The notes: generated from the sequence alone by a model not told the origin. Shown: positions 1 to 12,969, numbered from the stretch's first letter. The stretch is 64,000 bases of DNA from Solen grandis (GCA_021229015.1 CM037777.1:29701496-29765495); one strand, 5' to 3'. Program-made: numbers and translations.

Positions 1-91
1 GAAGTGTTCCTTATAACATAAGGGATCAACAATTTGAATGCTTTACAGAAGTGTTCCTTATAACATAAGGGATCAACAATTTGAATGCTTG
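1..91. repeat. Two tandem copies of a 47-bp unit
   Basis: The unit beginning GAAGTGTTCCTTATAACATA is repeated immediately at position 48. The copies are almost identical. The left edge is cut by the window, so more copies may lie outside. No gene is seen in 92-857 apart from the repeats listed separately. Confidence 0.85.
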
Positions 92-569
92 AAAGGTCAA
101 GGTCATGGGAGTTTTTAGAAATTGACTTTGGTGTTCATAGGCTACATCTATGTGATGAGAGGAAGTGTCACACACAAGGTCCATGACACTTGGCAGAGCT
201 TGATCAATAATGTCAGCCCTTTATCTCTTTAACTTTTTACCCAATGAATACTTATTAAGTAATTCAAGATTCAATGAGTATTAAACAACATGAATTTAAA
301 CATTGGGATTTTTGGCATGAAGTCGAATCAGCCATATATTCAATTACTGCAAACATCTTTAAACATTATGTACACTAGCCAAACAGGACTTACCTGTTGC
401 CTGTCATCCTGGTTATTCTTTTACATGTGAAAAATAACAATATATTTCTGTTTAAAATCACTGTTTGCAAAAGGGAGCTAGTGTTTTGGTAACTTAAATC
501 ATGGTAGATCTACTACATTTTCAAAGCAAATAAAGCATACCCTGATGAGAAGACTCTTGTAATGTGTGC

Positions 570-573
570 CTCA

Positions 574-604
<31 letters not shown>

Positions 605-615
605 GGGGGGGAGGG
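570..615. repeat. (GT)n(GA)n microsatellite with G-rich tail
   Basis: A short GT run passes directly into a GA run and then a run of G with single A interruptions. Confidence 0.9.
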
Positions 616-659
616 GAGACATCAGTTTTGTATGAAAACAAATCTCTAGTGTTACGGTG

Positions 660-750
660 GTGAAAATATTTGGTGAAATTAGTGATGATTCTTTTACAGT
701 TTATGATCTGGTGAAATTAGTGATGATTCTTTTGCAGTTTATGATCATTG
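660..750. repeat. Short direct duplication of about 37 bp
   Basis: The stretch GGTGAAATTAGTGATGATTC, followed by a TTTT(A/G)CAGTTTATGATC tail, occurs twice in direct succession with one substitution. It lies in the intron upstream of the first SHPK exon in the window. Confidence 0.8.
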
Positions 751-857
751 CTTAGTTTTGAAGGGGGATGATAATCCACAGTTATTTTACAGTTGGGATA
801 CTCTTTATGAATAGGGTAATGTTGGATAAATGATAGTGATTATGATTATGTTTTCAG

Positions 858-1058
858 TGATGAATATAAGCACATCCAGTCAGCTGTGTTACCCAGTGTT
901 GTGTTCTGGATTTGTCCCTTCCCGTAGTGAAGCCCCATGCCCAGTGAGTTACTTCCCTTGTTTTGATGGAACCTACTTAGCTGTGGCTGCAAGTCTCAAT
1001 GGTGGAAACACACTGACCTCGTTTGTCAACATGCTGCGTGAATGGTTCACAGTATTTG
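858..1058 (+). CDS. SHPK: Sedoheptulokinase, penultimate-type exon
   Basis: This internal exon encodes part of the C-terminal FGGY kinase domain of sedoheptulokinase, which phosphorylates sedoheptulose to sedoheptulose-7-phosphate and feeds the non-oxidative pentose phosphate pathway. The translated residues NISTSSQL and then FDGTYLAVAASLNGGN match the conserved sugar-kinase segment as I know it from animal SHPK. The exon is bounded by an acceptor (TTTTCAG, ending at 857) and a canonical donor (GTAAGA from 1059). It is 201 bp long, beginning at codon position 2 and ending at codon position 1. The in-frame ATG codons upstream and inside are not the gene start; earlier exons lie outside the window. 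The next exon, in matching phase, is at 9533. Confidence 0.85.
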
Positions 1059-1169
1059 GTAAGATCATAATAAAGCCATCATTGAAATACATTTTTTTTG
1101 CAGTAACCTGACATGCACATGAGAAATAATCCAACTCAATTTTTTTTACCTCTCACCTTAAATATCTTT

Positions 1170-4100
1170 GAGCTCACCAGAGCACAAGTGTTGAAGGTGA
1201 AGTGTTATGATCACTCTGCGTCCGTGTCAACAAATTCCTTTAAATGATATATCCACTGAAACTGCTGGGTAGAAATTGATGAAACTTGGCATGAATGAAC
1301 CTTGGGTGGCCAATCACAAAAGTTGCTAATAAAAACAAACAACATGATCCTGCTGAACTCTGGTTGTCAATAGAATAGAATAGAATTTAAAATACTTTGA
1401 AAATCATCTCCTCTGAAACTAAAGGTCAGAATTCAATTTCCTTATGTACAAATGGTCTCCTTATAGTCAACTACCATAATTTCTGAAGTAAAATTGATCC
1501 AATGAAAAATGAGCGCCTCATATGGTCCAGCAATGTTACACTTTTGGACTTTGACCTTGACTTTTGAACTTTGACCTGTATTTAAAATGTTTAACAAAAA
1601 AATGTAAACGTTGGCCATAACTTCTTTACTATTTGACATACAACTTTTATTTTTGGTATGCATATTCATTTTTGCAAGGGCTATTCAGATATACCTTTAT
1701 ATTTTATCTATCGACCTTGACCTTTGACCTATTTTTGCTGTAGCTTCTGAAAACTTTAAATACCTGTCATTTCAGAACTGTTACCAATAGGGCACTGATA
1801 TTTCACATGTGAATTCCTTGTCACAAGACCTTTCCTTCAATTTTACACTTTTATCCTTTTGACCTTTGATCTTTGACGAATTTTTGAAATGTTTAACAAA
1901 AAACTTATGTTGGCCATAACTTTTTACTATTTGACATGCAGCTTTTATTTTTGGTATGTATATTCATCTTTGCAAGGGCTATTCAGATATACCTTAATAT
2001 TTCATCTATTGACCATGAGTTATGCCCCTTTTAATATCAAAATATGCCAGATTTCACTTTATTTACATCTTTTTTAAATTTACGATTATGTCTTAATTGT
2101 GTTCATTTGCAGCTGAGATGGGTCAATTAGGTCAGGAGAAATGTCCCTTTTAACATAAAAAAAATGCAAGATTTCACTTTGTTTACTCTCTTCTATCTTC
2201 ATTTTTGAAAATTAAGACAATCTTTATGACCATAATCTCACAATCGGGTTGTATATAGTGAAATCTTTAAACGACATCTCCTCTGAAACAGCAGCACAGA
2301 ATTTGATCAAATTTTGCAGAAATTATCCTTGGGTGACCATCTACCAAAGTTGCTAAAATTATTTGGATCCGCCAAAAAACATGGCTGCCAGGGGCGGGGC
2401 TAATTTGCCTTATATGTATATAGTGAAATCTTTAAACGACATCTCCTCTGAAACAACTGCACAGAATATGATCAAATTTTGCAGGAATTATCCTTGGGTG
2501 ACCATCTACCAAAGTTGCTAAAATTATTTGGATCCGCCAAAAACATGGCTGCCAGGGGCGGGGCTAATTTGCCTTATATGTATATAGTGAAATCTTTAAA
2601 CGACATCTCCTCTGAAACAGCTGCACAGAATTTGATCAAATTTTGCGGAATGATCCTTGGGTGACATCTACCAAAGTTGCTAAAATTATTTGGATCTGCC
2701 AAAAAACATGGCTGCCAGGGGCGGGGCTAATTTGCCTTATATGTATATAGTGAAATCATTAAACGACATCTCCTCTGAAACAGCTGCACAGAATTTGATC
2801 AAATTTTGCAAGGGGCGGGGCTAATTTGTCTAATATGTATATAGTGAAACCTTTAAACGACATCTCCTCTGAAACAGCTGCACAGAATATGATCAAATTT
2901 TGTTGGAATTATCCTTGGGTGACCTTCTACATGGACCAAAGTTGCTAAAATTATTTGGATCTGCCAAAAAACATGACCGCCAGGGGTGGGGCTAATTTGC
3001 CTTATATGTATATAGTGAAATCTTTAAACGACATCTCCTCTGAAAAAGTCGCACAGAATTTGATCAAATTTTGCAGGGATGATCCTTGGGTGACCATCTA
3101 CCAAAGTTGCTAAAATCATTTGGATCTGCCAAAAAACATGGCTGCCAGGGGCGGGGCTAATTTGCCTTATATGTATTATAGTGAAATCATTAAACGATAT
3201 CTCCTCTGAAACAGCTGTACAGAATTTGATCAAATTTTGCAGGAATGATCCTTGGTGACCATCTACCAAAGTTGCTAAAAATTTGGATCTGCCAAAAAAC
3301 ATGGCTGCCAGGGCGGGGCTAATTTGCCTTATATGTATATAGTGAAATCTTTAAACGACATCTCCTCTGCAACAGCTGCACAGAATTTGATCAAATTTTG
3401 CAGGGATGATCCTTGGGTGACCATCTACCAAAGTTGCTAAAATCATTTGGATCTGCCAAAAAACATGGCTGCCAGGGGTGGGGCTAATTTGCCTTATATG
3501 TATATAGTGAAATCTTTAAACGACATCTCTGAAACAGCTGCACAGAATTTGATCAAATTTTGCAGGGATGATCCTTGCATGACCATCTACCAAAATTGCT
3601 AAAATTATTTGGATCTGCCAAAAAACATGGCTGCCAGGGGCAGGGCTAATTTGCCTTATATGTATTATAGTGAAATCATTAAACGACATCTCCTCTGAAA
3701 CAGCTGCACAGAATTTGATCAAATTTTGCAGGAATTATCCTTGGGTGACCATCTACCAAATTTGCTCAAATTATTTTGATCCGTCAAAAAACATGGCTGC
3801 AAGGGGCGGGGCTAATTTGTCTAATATGTATATAGTGAAACCTTTAAACGACATCTCCTCTGAAACAGCTGAACAGAATTTGATCAAATTTTGCAGGGAT
3901 GATCCTTGGGTGACCATCTACCAAAGTTGCTAAAAATATTTGGATCTGCCAAAAAACATGGCTGCCATGGGCGGGGCTAATTTGCCTTATATGTATATAG
4001 TGAAATCTTTAAACGACATCTCCTCTGCAACAGCTGCACAGAATTTGATCAAATTTTGCAGGGATGATCCTTGGGTGACCATCTACCAAAGTTGCTAAAG

Positions 4101-5937
4101 TTATTTGGATCTGCCAAAAAACATGGCTGGCAGGGGTGGGGCTAATTTGCCTTATATGTATATAGTGAAATCATTAAACGACATCTCCTCTGAAACAACT
4201 GCACAGAATTTGATCAAATTTTGCAGGAATTATCCTTGGGTGACCATCTACCAAAGTTGCTAAAATCATTTGGATCCGCCAAAAAACATGGCTGCCAGGG
4301 GTGGGGCTAATTTGCCTTATATGTATATAGTGAATCATTTCAACGACATCTCCTCTGAAACAGCTGCACAGAATTTGATCAAATTTTGCAAGGATGATCA
4401 TTGCATGACCATCTACCAAAGTTGCTAAAATTATTTGGATCTGCCAAAAAACATGGCTGCCAGGGGCGGGACTAATTTGCCTTATATGTATATAGTGAAA
4501 TCTTTAAACGACATCTCTGAAACAGCTGCACAGAATTTGATCAAATTTTGCAGGGATGATCCTTGGGTGACCATCTACCAAAGTTGCTAAAATCATTTGG
4601 ATCTGCCAAAAAACATGGCTGCCAGGGGCGGTGCTAATTTGCCTTATATGTATTAGTGAAATCTTTAAACGACATTTCCTCTGAAACAGCTGCACAGAAT
4701 TTGATCAAATTTTGCAGGAATGATCCTTTGGTGACCATCTACCAAAGTTGCTAAAAATATTTGGATCTGCCAAAAAACATGGCTGCCATGGGCGGGGCTA
4801 ATTTGCCTTATATGTATATAGTGAAATCTTTAAACGACATCTCCTCTGCAGCAGCTGCACAGAATTTGATCAAATTTTGCAGGGATGATCCTTGGGTGAC
4901 CATCTACCAAAGTTGCTAAAATCATTTGGATCTGCCAAAAAACATGGCTGCCAGGGGTGGGGCTAATTTGCCTTATATGTATATAGTGAATCCTTTAAAC
5001 GACATCTCCTCTGAAACAGCTGCACAGAATTTGATCAAATTTTGCAGGGATGATCATTGCATGACCATCTACCAAAGTTGCTAAAATTATTAGGATCTGC
5101 CAAAAAACATGGCTGCCAGGGGCGGGACTAATTTGCCTTATATGTATATAGTGAAATCTTTAAATGACATCTCTGAAACAGCTGCACAGAATTTGATCAA
5201 ATTTTGCAAGGATGATCCTTGCATGACCATCTACCAAAGTTGCTAAAATTATTTGGATCTGCCAAAAAACATGGCTGCCAGGGGCGGTGCTAATTTGCCT
5301 TATATGTATATAGTGAATCCTTTAAACGACATCTCCTCTGAAACAGCTGCACAGAATTTGATCAAATTTTGCAGGGATGATCATTGCATGACCATCTACC
5401 AAAGTTGCTAAAATTATTTTGATCCGTCAAAAAACATGGCTGCAAGGAGCGGGGCTAATTTGTCTAATATGTATATAGTGAAATCTTTAAACGACATCTC
5501 CTCTGAAACAGCTGAACAGAATTTGATCAAATTTTGCAGGGATGATCCTTGGGTGACCATCTACCAAAGTTGCTAAAAATATTTGGATCTGCAAAAAAAC
5601 ATGGCTGCCAGGGGCGGGGCTAATTTGCCTTATATGTATATTGTGAGATCTTTAAACATCTCCTATAAAACAGCTATAAAAAATTTGTGACAATGTTAAG
5701 TGTCATAAAATTTTGAATTTTGGCTGATATTTGCCTGTTAGGACAGGAGTTATGCCCCTTTTGAAATGATAAAAATGGCTTGTTTGGCTTTGTTAGTACT
5801 TTAAGAAATTTCTGAAGACCTCAAATTGCACTTTTTACGCCTCAGCATCTCTATTTCTAAAGTAGTATGTTTAGCATGTTTGGCATTGAAGGCTATTTAT
5901 CTCAGGTGAGCGATTTAGGGCCATCATGACCCTCTTG
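1170..5937 (+). mobile_element. Large AGCTCACC-family element with tandem core (copy 1)
   Basis: The 5' end is degenerate (GAGCTCACCAGAGCAC, followed by GGTGA). The 3' end is clear: CTCAGGTGAGCGATTT at 5901-5916, then a hairpin of GGGCCATCATGACCC, then CTCTTG before TTT. The element sits in the SHPK intron. The 5' part holds two copies of a stretch starting GTTGGCCATAACTTCTTTAC (about 1610 and 1908), and the rest is a tandem array. No coding capacity is seen; all open frames are products of the repeat. Non-autonomous Helentron/Helitron2-like is the best structural guess. Confidence 0.7.
2258..5690 (+). repeat. Tandem array of about 21 units of 160-169 bp
   Basis: Each unit contains AAACGACATCTCCTCTGAAA, then AATTTGATCAAATTTTGCAG, then ACCATCTACCAAAGTTGC, then AACATGGCTGCCAGGGGCGG. 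Unit starts occur at about 2258, 2427, 2587, 2748, 2844, 3013, 3180, 3345, 3507, 3669, 3835, 4003, 4168, 4329, 4495, 4654, 4825, 4985, 5147, 5309 and 5476. The unit at 2748 is shortened to 96 bp. Some neighbouring units share private changes (for example CATCTCTGAAA with three bases missing at about 3520, 4510 and 5170), which suggests multi-unit duplications. Confidence 0.95.
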
Positions 5938-6044
5938 TTTAAAAAAACTTTGTATACTGGTTTGTCATCATATGAACCTGTGCTTGTGTGATTTTGGTCA
6001 TGATCATTAGGCAGATAAAAATGAACATTTTTCTTCTTTTTTTT

Positions 6045-9000
6045 AGCTCACCTGAGCACAACATGCTTATGGTGAGCTTTTGTGATCACCTTTTGTTTGT
6101 CGTCCGTGCGTGCGTGCGTCCGTTGTCAACAATTTCTTTAAACAACATCTCCTTCTAAACTACTCACTGGATTTTGATAAAACTTCACAGGAATGTTCAT
6201 TATGGGGCCCTTTACCAAAATTGTTAATATTAATTTGATTGGTCAAAAATCTAGGTCACAGGAGCTAAAAATAGATTTTAAAAATCTTCTTTTCCAAAAC
6301 CACAAGGCCTAGCCTTTTGATTTTTGGTATGTAGCATGATCTTATGACTCTCTACCAAGATTGTTCAAATTATGACCCTGGGGTCAAAATTGGCCCAGCC
6401 CCAGGGGTCACTTGATTTAATATAGGCTAATATAGGAAAAACTTGAAAAATCTTCTTCTCAGAAACCACAAGGCCTGGGGTTTAGATATTTAGTGTGCAG
6501 CATTGTCTAGTAGATCACAACCAACTTTGTTTAAATCATGGCCCTGGGGTCAAATTTGGCCCTGCCAAGGGTCACCTGATTTTACAAAGGCTAATATAGA
6601 AAAAAACTTGAAAAATCTTCTTCTCAGAAACCACAAGGCATAGAGTTAAGATATTTGGTGTGTAGCTTTGTCTAGTGGATCTCTACCAAATTTGTTTAAA
6701 TCATGACCCTGGGGTCAAAATTGGCTCTGCCCCAGGGGTCACTTGATTAAACATAGGCTAATATAGGAAAAACTTGAAAAATCTTCTTCTCAGAAACCAC
6801 AAGGCCTAGGGTTTAGATATTTGGTGTGCAGCATTGACTAACAGATCATTACAAAGTTTGTTCAAATCATGGCTCTGGGGTCAAAATTGGCCCAACACAA
6901 GGGGTCACTTGATTAAACATAGGCTAATATAGAAAAAAACTTGAAAAATCTTCTTCTCAGAAACCACAAGGCCTGGAAATAAGATATTTGGTATGTAGCA
7001 TGATCTTATGACTCTCTTCCCAGACTGTTCAAATTATGACCCTGGGGTCAAAATTGGCCCCCCCCCCCCCCCCCCCCCAGGGGTCACTTGATTTAAAAAA
7101 GGCTAATATAGGGAAAAAAACTTGAAAAATGTTCTTCTCAGAAACCACAAGGCCTGGAAATAAGATATTTGGTATGTAGCATTGTCTTATGGCTCTCTTC
7201 CCAAAACAGATCATTACAAAGTTTGTTCAAATCATGGATCTGGGGTCAAAATTGGCCCAACACAAGGGGTCACTTGATTAAACATAGGCTAATATAGAAA
7301 AAAACTTGAAAAATCTTCTTCTCAGAAACCACAAGGCCTGGTGTGTAGCATTGTCTAGTGGATCTCTACCAAGTTTGTTCAAATCATGACCATGGGGTCA
7401 AAATTGGCCCCGCCATAGGGGTCACCTGATTTTACATAGTCTAATATAGAAATAATTTGAAAATTCTTCTTTTTAGAAAACTAGAAAACACATGGCCTGG
7501 CGTTTAGATATTTGGTGAAAATTGGCTTGCCCCAGGGATCACTTGATTTTACGTAGACTTATTTTGGAAAAAAACTAGAAAAATCTTCTACTCAAAAACC
7601 ACAAGGTCTGGAGTTTAGATATTTGGTATGTAACATGGGCTAATAGACCTCTACCAAGTTTGTTCAAATCATGGCCCTGGGGTCAAAATTGGCCCAGCAC
7701 CAGGGGTCACTTGATTAAACATAGGCTAATATAGAAAAAAAAACTTGAAAAATCTTCTTCTCAGAAACCACAAGGCCTGGAGTTTAGATATTTGGTATGT
7801 AGCATGATCTTATGACTCTCTACCAAGATTGTAAAAATTATGACCCTGGGGTCAAAATTGGCCCCGCCCCAGGGGCACTTGATTTAACAAAGGCTAATAT
7901 AGAAAAAAAACTTGAAAAATCTTCTACTCAGAAACCACAAGGCATAGAGTTAAGATATTTGGTATGTAGCATTGTCTGGTGGATCTCTACCAAGTTTGTT
8001 CAAATCATGACCCTGGGGTCAAAATTGGCCCCACGCCAGGGGTCACTTGATTTAAATAGGCTAATATAGGAAAAACTTGAAAAATCTTCTTCTCAGAAAC
8101 CACAAGGCCTAGGGTTTAGATATTTGGTGTGCAGCGCTGTCTAGAAGATTACAACCAAGTTTGTTCAAATCATCCCCTTTGGGGAAAATTTTGGCCCCCG
8201 CCCCGGGGGTCACTTGATTTAACAAAGCTAATATGGGGAAAAAATTTGAAAATCTTTTCTCAAAAAACCAAAAGGGCCCCTTGTGTCAGATATTTGGTTT
8301 TAAAAATTTCTAGGGGACCACCAATTTTTTTCAAATCATGCCCTGGGTAAAATTTTGGCCCCCCCCCGGGGGCCCACTTGTTTTAACAAGACTATATAAT
8401 ATAGGAGAAACCTAAAAAACTTTTTCTCAAAATCACAAAGCCGGGATTTAGATATTTGGTATGTAATGGGCTAATAACCTCTACCAATTTGTTCAAATTA
8501 TAAAAAGCATTGTCTAGGGGACTATACTTATTTGTTCAAATCATGGCCCGGGGGTCAATTTGGGCCCCCGCCATGGGGGTCACCTATTTTACTTTTTTTA
8601 ATATAGAAAATAATTTAAAATTCTTTTTTTTAGAAAACTAAAAACACGGGCCGGGCTTTAGTTTTTGGTAAAAATTTGGCTTCCCCCAGGGATCCTTGAT
8701 TTTTCGTAGACTTTTTTTGGGAAAAAAAAAAAAAAAAATCTTCATCAAAAACCACAGGTCTGGATTTAGATATTTGGTTTTGTAACTGGCTAATAGACCT
8801 CACCAAGTTTGTTCAAATCATGGCCCTGGGTCAAAATTTGGCCCAAAAACCAGGGTCACTTGATTTAACATAGACTAATATGGGAAAAACCTAAAAATCT
8901 TTTTCTCAGAAATCACAAAGCCGGGAGTTTAGAATTTGGATGTGACGGGGCTAATAGACCTCACCAAGTTTGCTCAAATCAAATCAGCTTTGTTAGTGGA

Positions 9001-9395
9001 TCATATTTGTTTGTTAAAATATCCCGGGGTAAAAATTTGGGCCCCTGCCAGGGGGGTCACCTATTTTACATAACTAATATAAAAATAACTTGAAAATTTT
9101 TCTTTTTAGGAAACTAAAAACCAGGGCCGGCTTTTTAATTTTGGTAAAAATTTCCCCGCCCCGGGGATCACTTTTTTTTACATAGCTTATTTTGGAAAAA
9201 AGCTAGAAAAATTTTCTTCTAAAAAACCACAAGGTCTGTTTTTTAGATATTTGGTTGTGACATGGGCTAATAACCTCTACCCATTTTTTTCAAATCATGA
9301 CCCGGGGGTCAAATTGGGCTCTGCCCCAGGGTCATTTTGATTTTACAACCTAATGATATCGGGGTGAGCGATCCGGGGCCATCATGACCCTCTTG
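6045..9395 (+). mobile_element. Large AGCTCACC-family element with a second core type (copy 2)
   Basis: It starts AGCTCACCTGAGCAC after a run of T, followed by GGTGAGCTTTTGTGATC and a GTCCGT-rich stretch. It ends GGGGTGAGCGATCC, then GGGGCCATCATGACCC, then TCTTG before TTT. The core is a roughly 165-bp tandem unit with AGATATTTGGTATGTAGCAT, TCAAATCATGACCCTGGGGT and CAGAAACCACAAGGC. From about 8160 rightwards the units become irregular, mostly in homopolymer lengths. A run of 21 C occupies 7058-7078. Confidence 0.8.
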
Positions 9396-9532
9396 TTTGT
9401 TTCTTTATGGCTCAAATTATTCATAGGGGGTTCCCCGGGGGACTCCTGACATATTGCTTGCATATCAAAAAGCCTTTTTAAAATTTTCTAAGTAACCTGG
9501 TAACGATTAAAATTGGGGTTTCTTTTTTGCAG

Positions 9533-9897
9533 GTAGAGAAGTGAGGAAACAGTAGGCAAAGTTGGTAGAGATTTCGTCCCTGCACTGATCCTGATGGGTT
9601 ATTGCCCCCATTGCTACGTGGCGAGCGCCACAATCCTATTGACAGGCTCATTGGGTGGTATTTTACGGGGAACATAACCTGGGAGCATGTGGCGGGGAGT
9701 GTGTGAGGTGTGGTCAAAAAACCTGCATCAAATGATCCAACACTTTGTTGATAGAGAGTGGCATAAAGCGCCTTATCGTGGTGGGGCATCGTCAAACCGA
9801 CACCCATACACATGGAACATGCGCAAGATTTTGGTTTTTTTGAAATGATAGAGGGGGTGGGACGGATTCAGCAATGGAGCGGGCTCTTAGCATCTGA
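9533..9897 (+). CDS. SHPK: Sedoheptulokinase last exon, reading frame broken
   Basis: The acceptor TTTTTTGCAG ends at 9532. Its phase fits the exon at 858-1058, since the split glycine codon is completed. Reading across frames gives recognisable pieces in the order expected for the SHPK C-terminus: LLPPLLRGERHNP (the FGGY-family GERH block), NITWEHV, KNLHQM, RGGASSNR (the glycine-rich ATP-side motif region) and TDSAM..ALSI before a TGA at 9895-9897. At least one in-frame TAG (after FGREVRKQ) and several frame changes interrupt it. The flanking repeats are also noisy, so sequence error is as likely as true loss. No single complete frame is present, so this is a reconstruction by homology, not an ORF. 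Confidence 0.7.
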
Positions 9898-12299
9898 TTT
9901 TTTTAAACTGCTAAAGTAACAAAATGTAACCGTTTTAAAACCCTTTTTTTTAACTTTTAATCGACAGTTTACAAAAGGAAAGGATTAGAAAAAAAATGTT
10001 CAATTTACCCGTGAGGGTTAAAGTATCTATAGTTTATGTGGATTTTCTTTTTTTCAGGGGGGTTTTTAAAAAAATTTTCAAAGTAAACAACATTTAACCC
10101 CCGGGGCCACAAAAAAAGTGTCACTTGTAAACACTTGCCCCTTTGCTCCGTGCCCTTCCCAACCTTGATTTTGGGCACGGGCCCACATCTCTTTCTAGTT
10201 GAATATTATTCTTATTTAAAGACCTGGCCTTTTGCAGGGAAAAACCCCCTTTTTAAACCCATTGAAAACCATTTGTGCCAAGTTTTTTCCCAGAATCCTC
10301 CATACAGATGGACCCCGGACAAAACATAATTTTCCCCCCCTTTTTATCTTTGACCCCAGATGTATCATTGACTTTTTAGTTAATGACAGTTGTTTTTTCA
10401 AAATTCACCCATGATAAAATAGATTTAGAGCCCGTACACAACAAAATTTTTCCCCTTTTTGACCTTTAAACTCCCAAATTGGGGCCCTTTGACCTTTGAT
10501 ATACCCCCCGGGTCAAATGCGTAATATCGTCTCAAACGTGGTGACAGTTTCCATTTGGGGTTTTTTTTAAAAATCCCACTCATGCATGTAGGATTTGGGC
10601 GGAGCGGACACGAAGGGGGACTACGGACGTTTTTACGGGGCATATAGCAGTTTCTGTGTTGAAACTTTAAAAATATTACACCCACCCCCCTCCACTATTA
10701 AAGAAAGTATGTAGCACGTTTTTTTTGTTTATTCATTCATTCATTCATTTTTTTCTTAATCAATCTATATCTACTATCCCGGTTTTTCTAAATCCCTGCT
10801 TGGGACCTAAGCTTGGGGGGCCTGTAAAGGGACATGGGAAATTTTAATTAGGCCGTAAAATTTAAAAGAGTTTGGGCATCAAACAAGCCCTGTTCTTTTG
10901 CTGCTTTGATTTCTTCTCTCTCTCTTTTTCTCTCTGTTAAAAAAAAACTTTGGGAAAAGAATGAAATGCAAGTAAAAACTTCTTTTCTTATATTTACATT
11001 TTTATATAATATCATAGCATTAAAAAAAACCTTTTGGGGGAAAACATCAAAAAACCAAATTGTTTTCGACGGACAAAGAAAAAACCAATTTTTAAAAAAA
11101 CAACATAAAAAAAAACTTAAAGTAATGTTTAAATCGTCACATGACATATAAAAAGAGGCGAACACCGCCATTAAAATGATGTTTACGCTTTAACAGAATG
11201 GGGCCTGCAAGTATACGTAACAAAACTAATATATATATATATAAAATAAAATCAACAATAAAATGAAAATAATGTTTAAAATCTTCAATTTCCATATGAA
11301 ATGTGTTTTACTTAGGGACCGCAAAAGACCCGCAAAAGAGGGCAGTGTCTATCGGCACGACGTACGTGCGGATAAGCAACCTTATTGGCACTACCGTCAT
11401 GCGGATAGGTTTTTTATTCGCACGACGTCGTGTCGATAAGCACTCTCTTACTCATCGGCTTACATTACATTCATGCACCTCTGTGGTGGGCTCAGAAAGT
11501 AGTTCCAAATAAATGACGTCATCCAGACCATTGTTCAAATATTTAATTTGAGGGACGTCAAGATATGCTCCATAAACTGTCAAATATATATAAACAGGAC
11601 CACTGAACCTTACCGGAATATGGTTTTTAAAGTCACAAATTATGAAAATAAAAAGCTGGTCTTAAATTACGATATCCGACTGAATCTGTAAATATTTACA
11701 TTTGCAGACGAGCGTTTGCGGAATTTTCCCATCGGCGAAATAAGGCATGAAATAGTTCCCATAATAACAATCAAAATTGATATTTTACACACTTTTTATG
11801 GTGATTCAAAAAGTATTTATTAAATGTTTCAATACTTTTAATCCTTAAAATACACTTAAATCGACGTTTAATAAGTGTTTTCTGTTTTGACAAGATTCTT
11901 GTCACTGAGCCCATTGCAGAGATGTTATGTGAAGAACGAACGACAACTCTGCTTGGTCGATAAAGCTGCTTACCGGCACGATGGAAATACAAAAATAGCA
12001 CAACAAGAGGCGAAAATATCTAGGACTTGTTATTTCTCCTTCTCTTTTTCTTTCATATGTTTCTTATATACTGTGATAAAAAGAGCAGTGTTAATGATTT
12101 ATTGTAGTTCTGACCATATTATTTTCCTACTGAATATTTATTTTTGCTCAATGACATTTCATTCAATTGACAAGTAGTTTTTTTTTACGTTAATGAATAA
12201 ATTATTCAATTTAAACACTAGACAATACTTTAGTCACAAAGTATCATATATTTTTACAGAATTTGTGAAAAGAAGACCGTCATCCAAGATAGCAAGAGT

Positions 12300-12720
12300 A
12301 TATGGGACCCATATGGGTTGTATCTGGGAATGCCCATACGGGTTAAACTATGCGGGTCCTATGTGGGCCCCATATATATAGATTGTTTCCCATACGGGAC
12401 ACATATGGGTTCCAAGTATAAATCTTCAATATGTACTAACTCGGTAAAAGCACGTTAAAATTGTACAGTGTTTTAGCAAACTATATCTATATATTATGCA
12501 CTGCAAAAGCAAATTTTCATCATATAATCATTGTATAATCAAGTATGAAATGTGACATCTGACACGGGACACATATGGGTCCCATATTGACATACCCAGA
12601 AACAAAGATATGGGGTCAAATGGTGTTCTGGGATTGCCTATATGGGTTCAACTATGTGGGTCCCATATAGGTCCCATGTATTCATTTAAGAAGTGCTCTT
12701 TTGTTTGACCCATATGAGTC
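12300..12720. repeat. Cluster of CCCATATGGG-type short palindromes
   Basis: The motif GGGACCCATATGGGT and close variants (GGGTCCCATAT, CCATACGGG, GGGCCCCATAT) recur many times here, with one more at about 12900. The cluster can be read as short peptide repeats in several frames, but it has no gene-like boundaries. Confidence 0.75.
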
Positions 12721-12969
12721 ACAAAGATATATCGATTTTCACTATGAATGTATATTATTAATATCGACATGAACTGATGTAGGAGTGATAAAAAAGAATA
12801 AGCGTCAAAATAGTTTAAAAGTTAATTATATGAATAAGTGAGCCGTGGAAGAAAATCATAGCCATTACATTATGTATTATAAAGGTGACAAGTCTGACAT
12901 GGGACCCATATCGATGTTTCCATTTTGTTCGTTGAAGACCGACAGGTGCACTCGTTGTTGATTGCATCT

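Noticed and set aside
2479..4695. Many open frames of 60-92 codons on both strands
   Set aside because: They repeat with the 160-bp unit, start at unrelated codons, and encode the same peptide from each unit; they are products of the tandem array.
2258..5690. CRISPR array
   Set aside because: The spacers are as repetitive as the repeats, the unit is about 165 bp, and the DNA is eukaryotic.
9478..9813. 111-codon minus-strand frame
   Set aside because: The + strand of the same interval carries recognisable SHPK blocks (GERHNP, KNLHQM, GASSNR) and a phase-matched acceptor; the minus frame is a shadow.
10848..11171. 107-codon minus frame and its + strand partner
   Set aside because: The sequence is low-complexity, A/T-rich and in the noisy block; the two frames mirror each other and match nothing I know.
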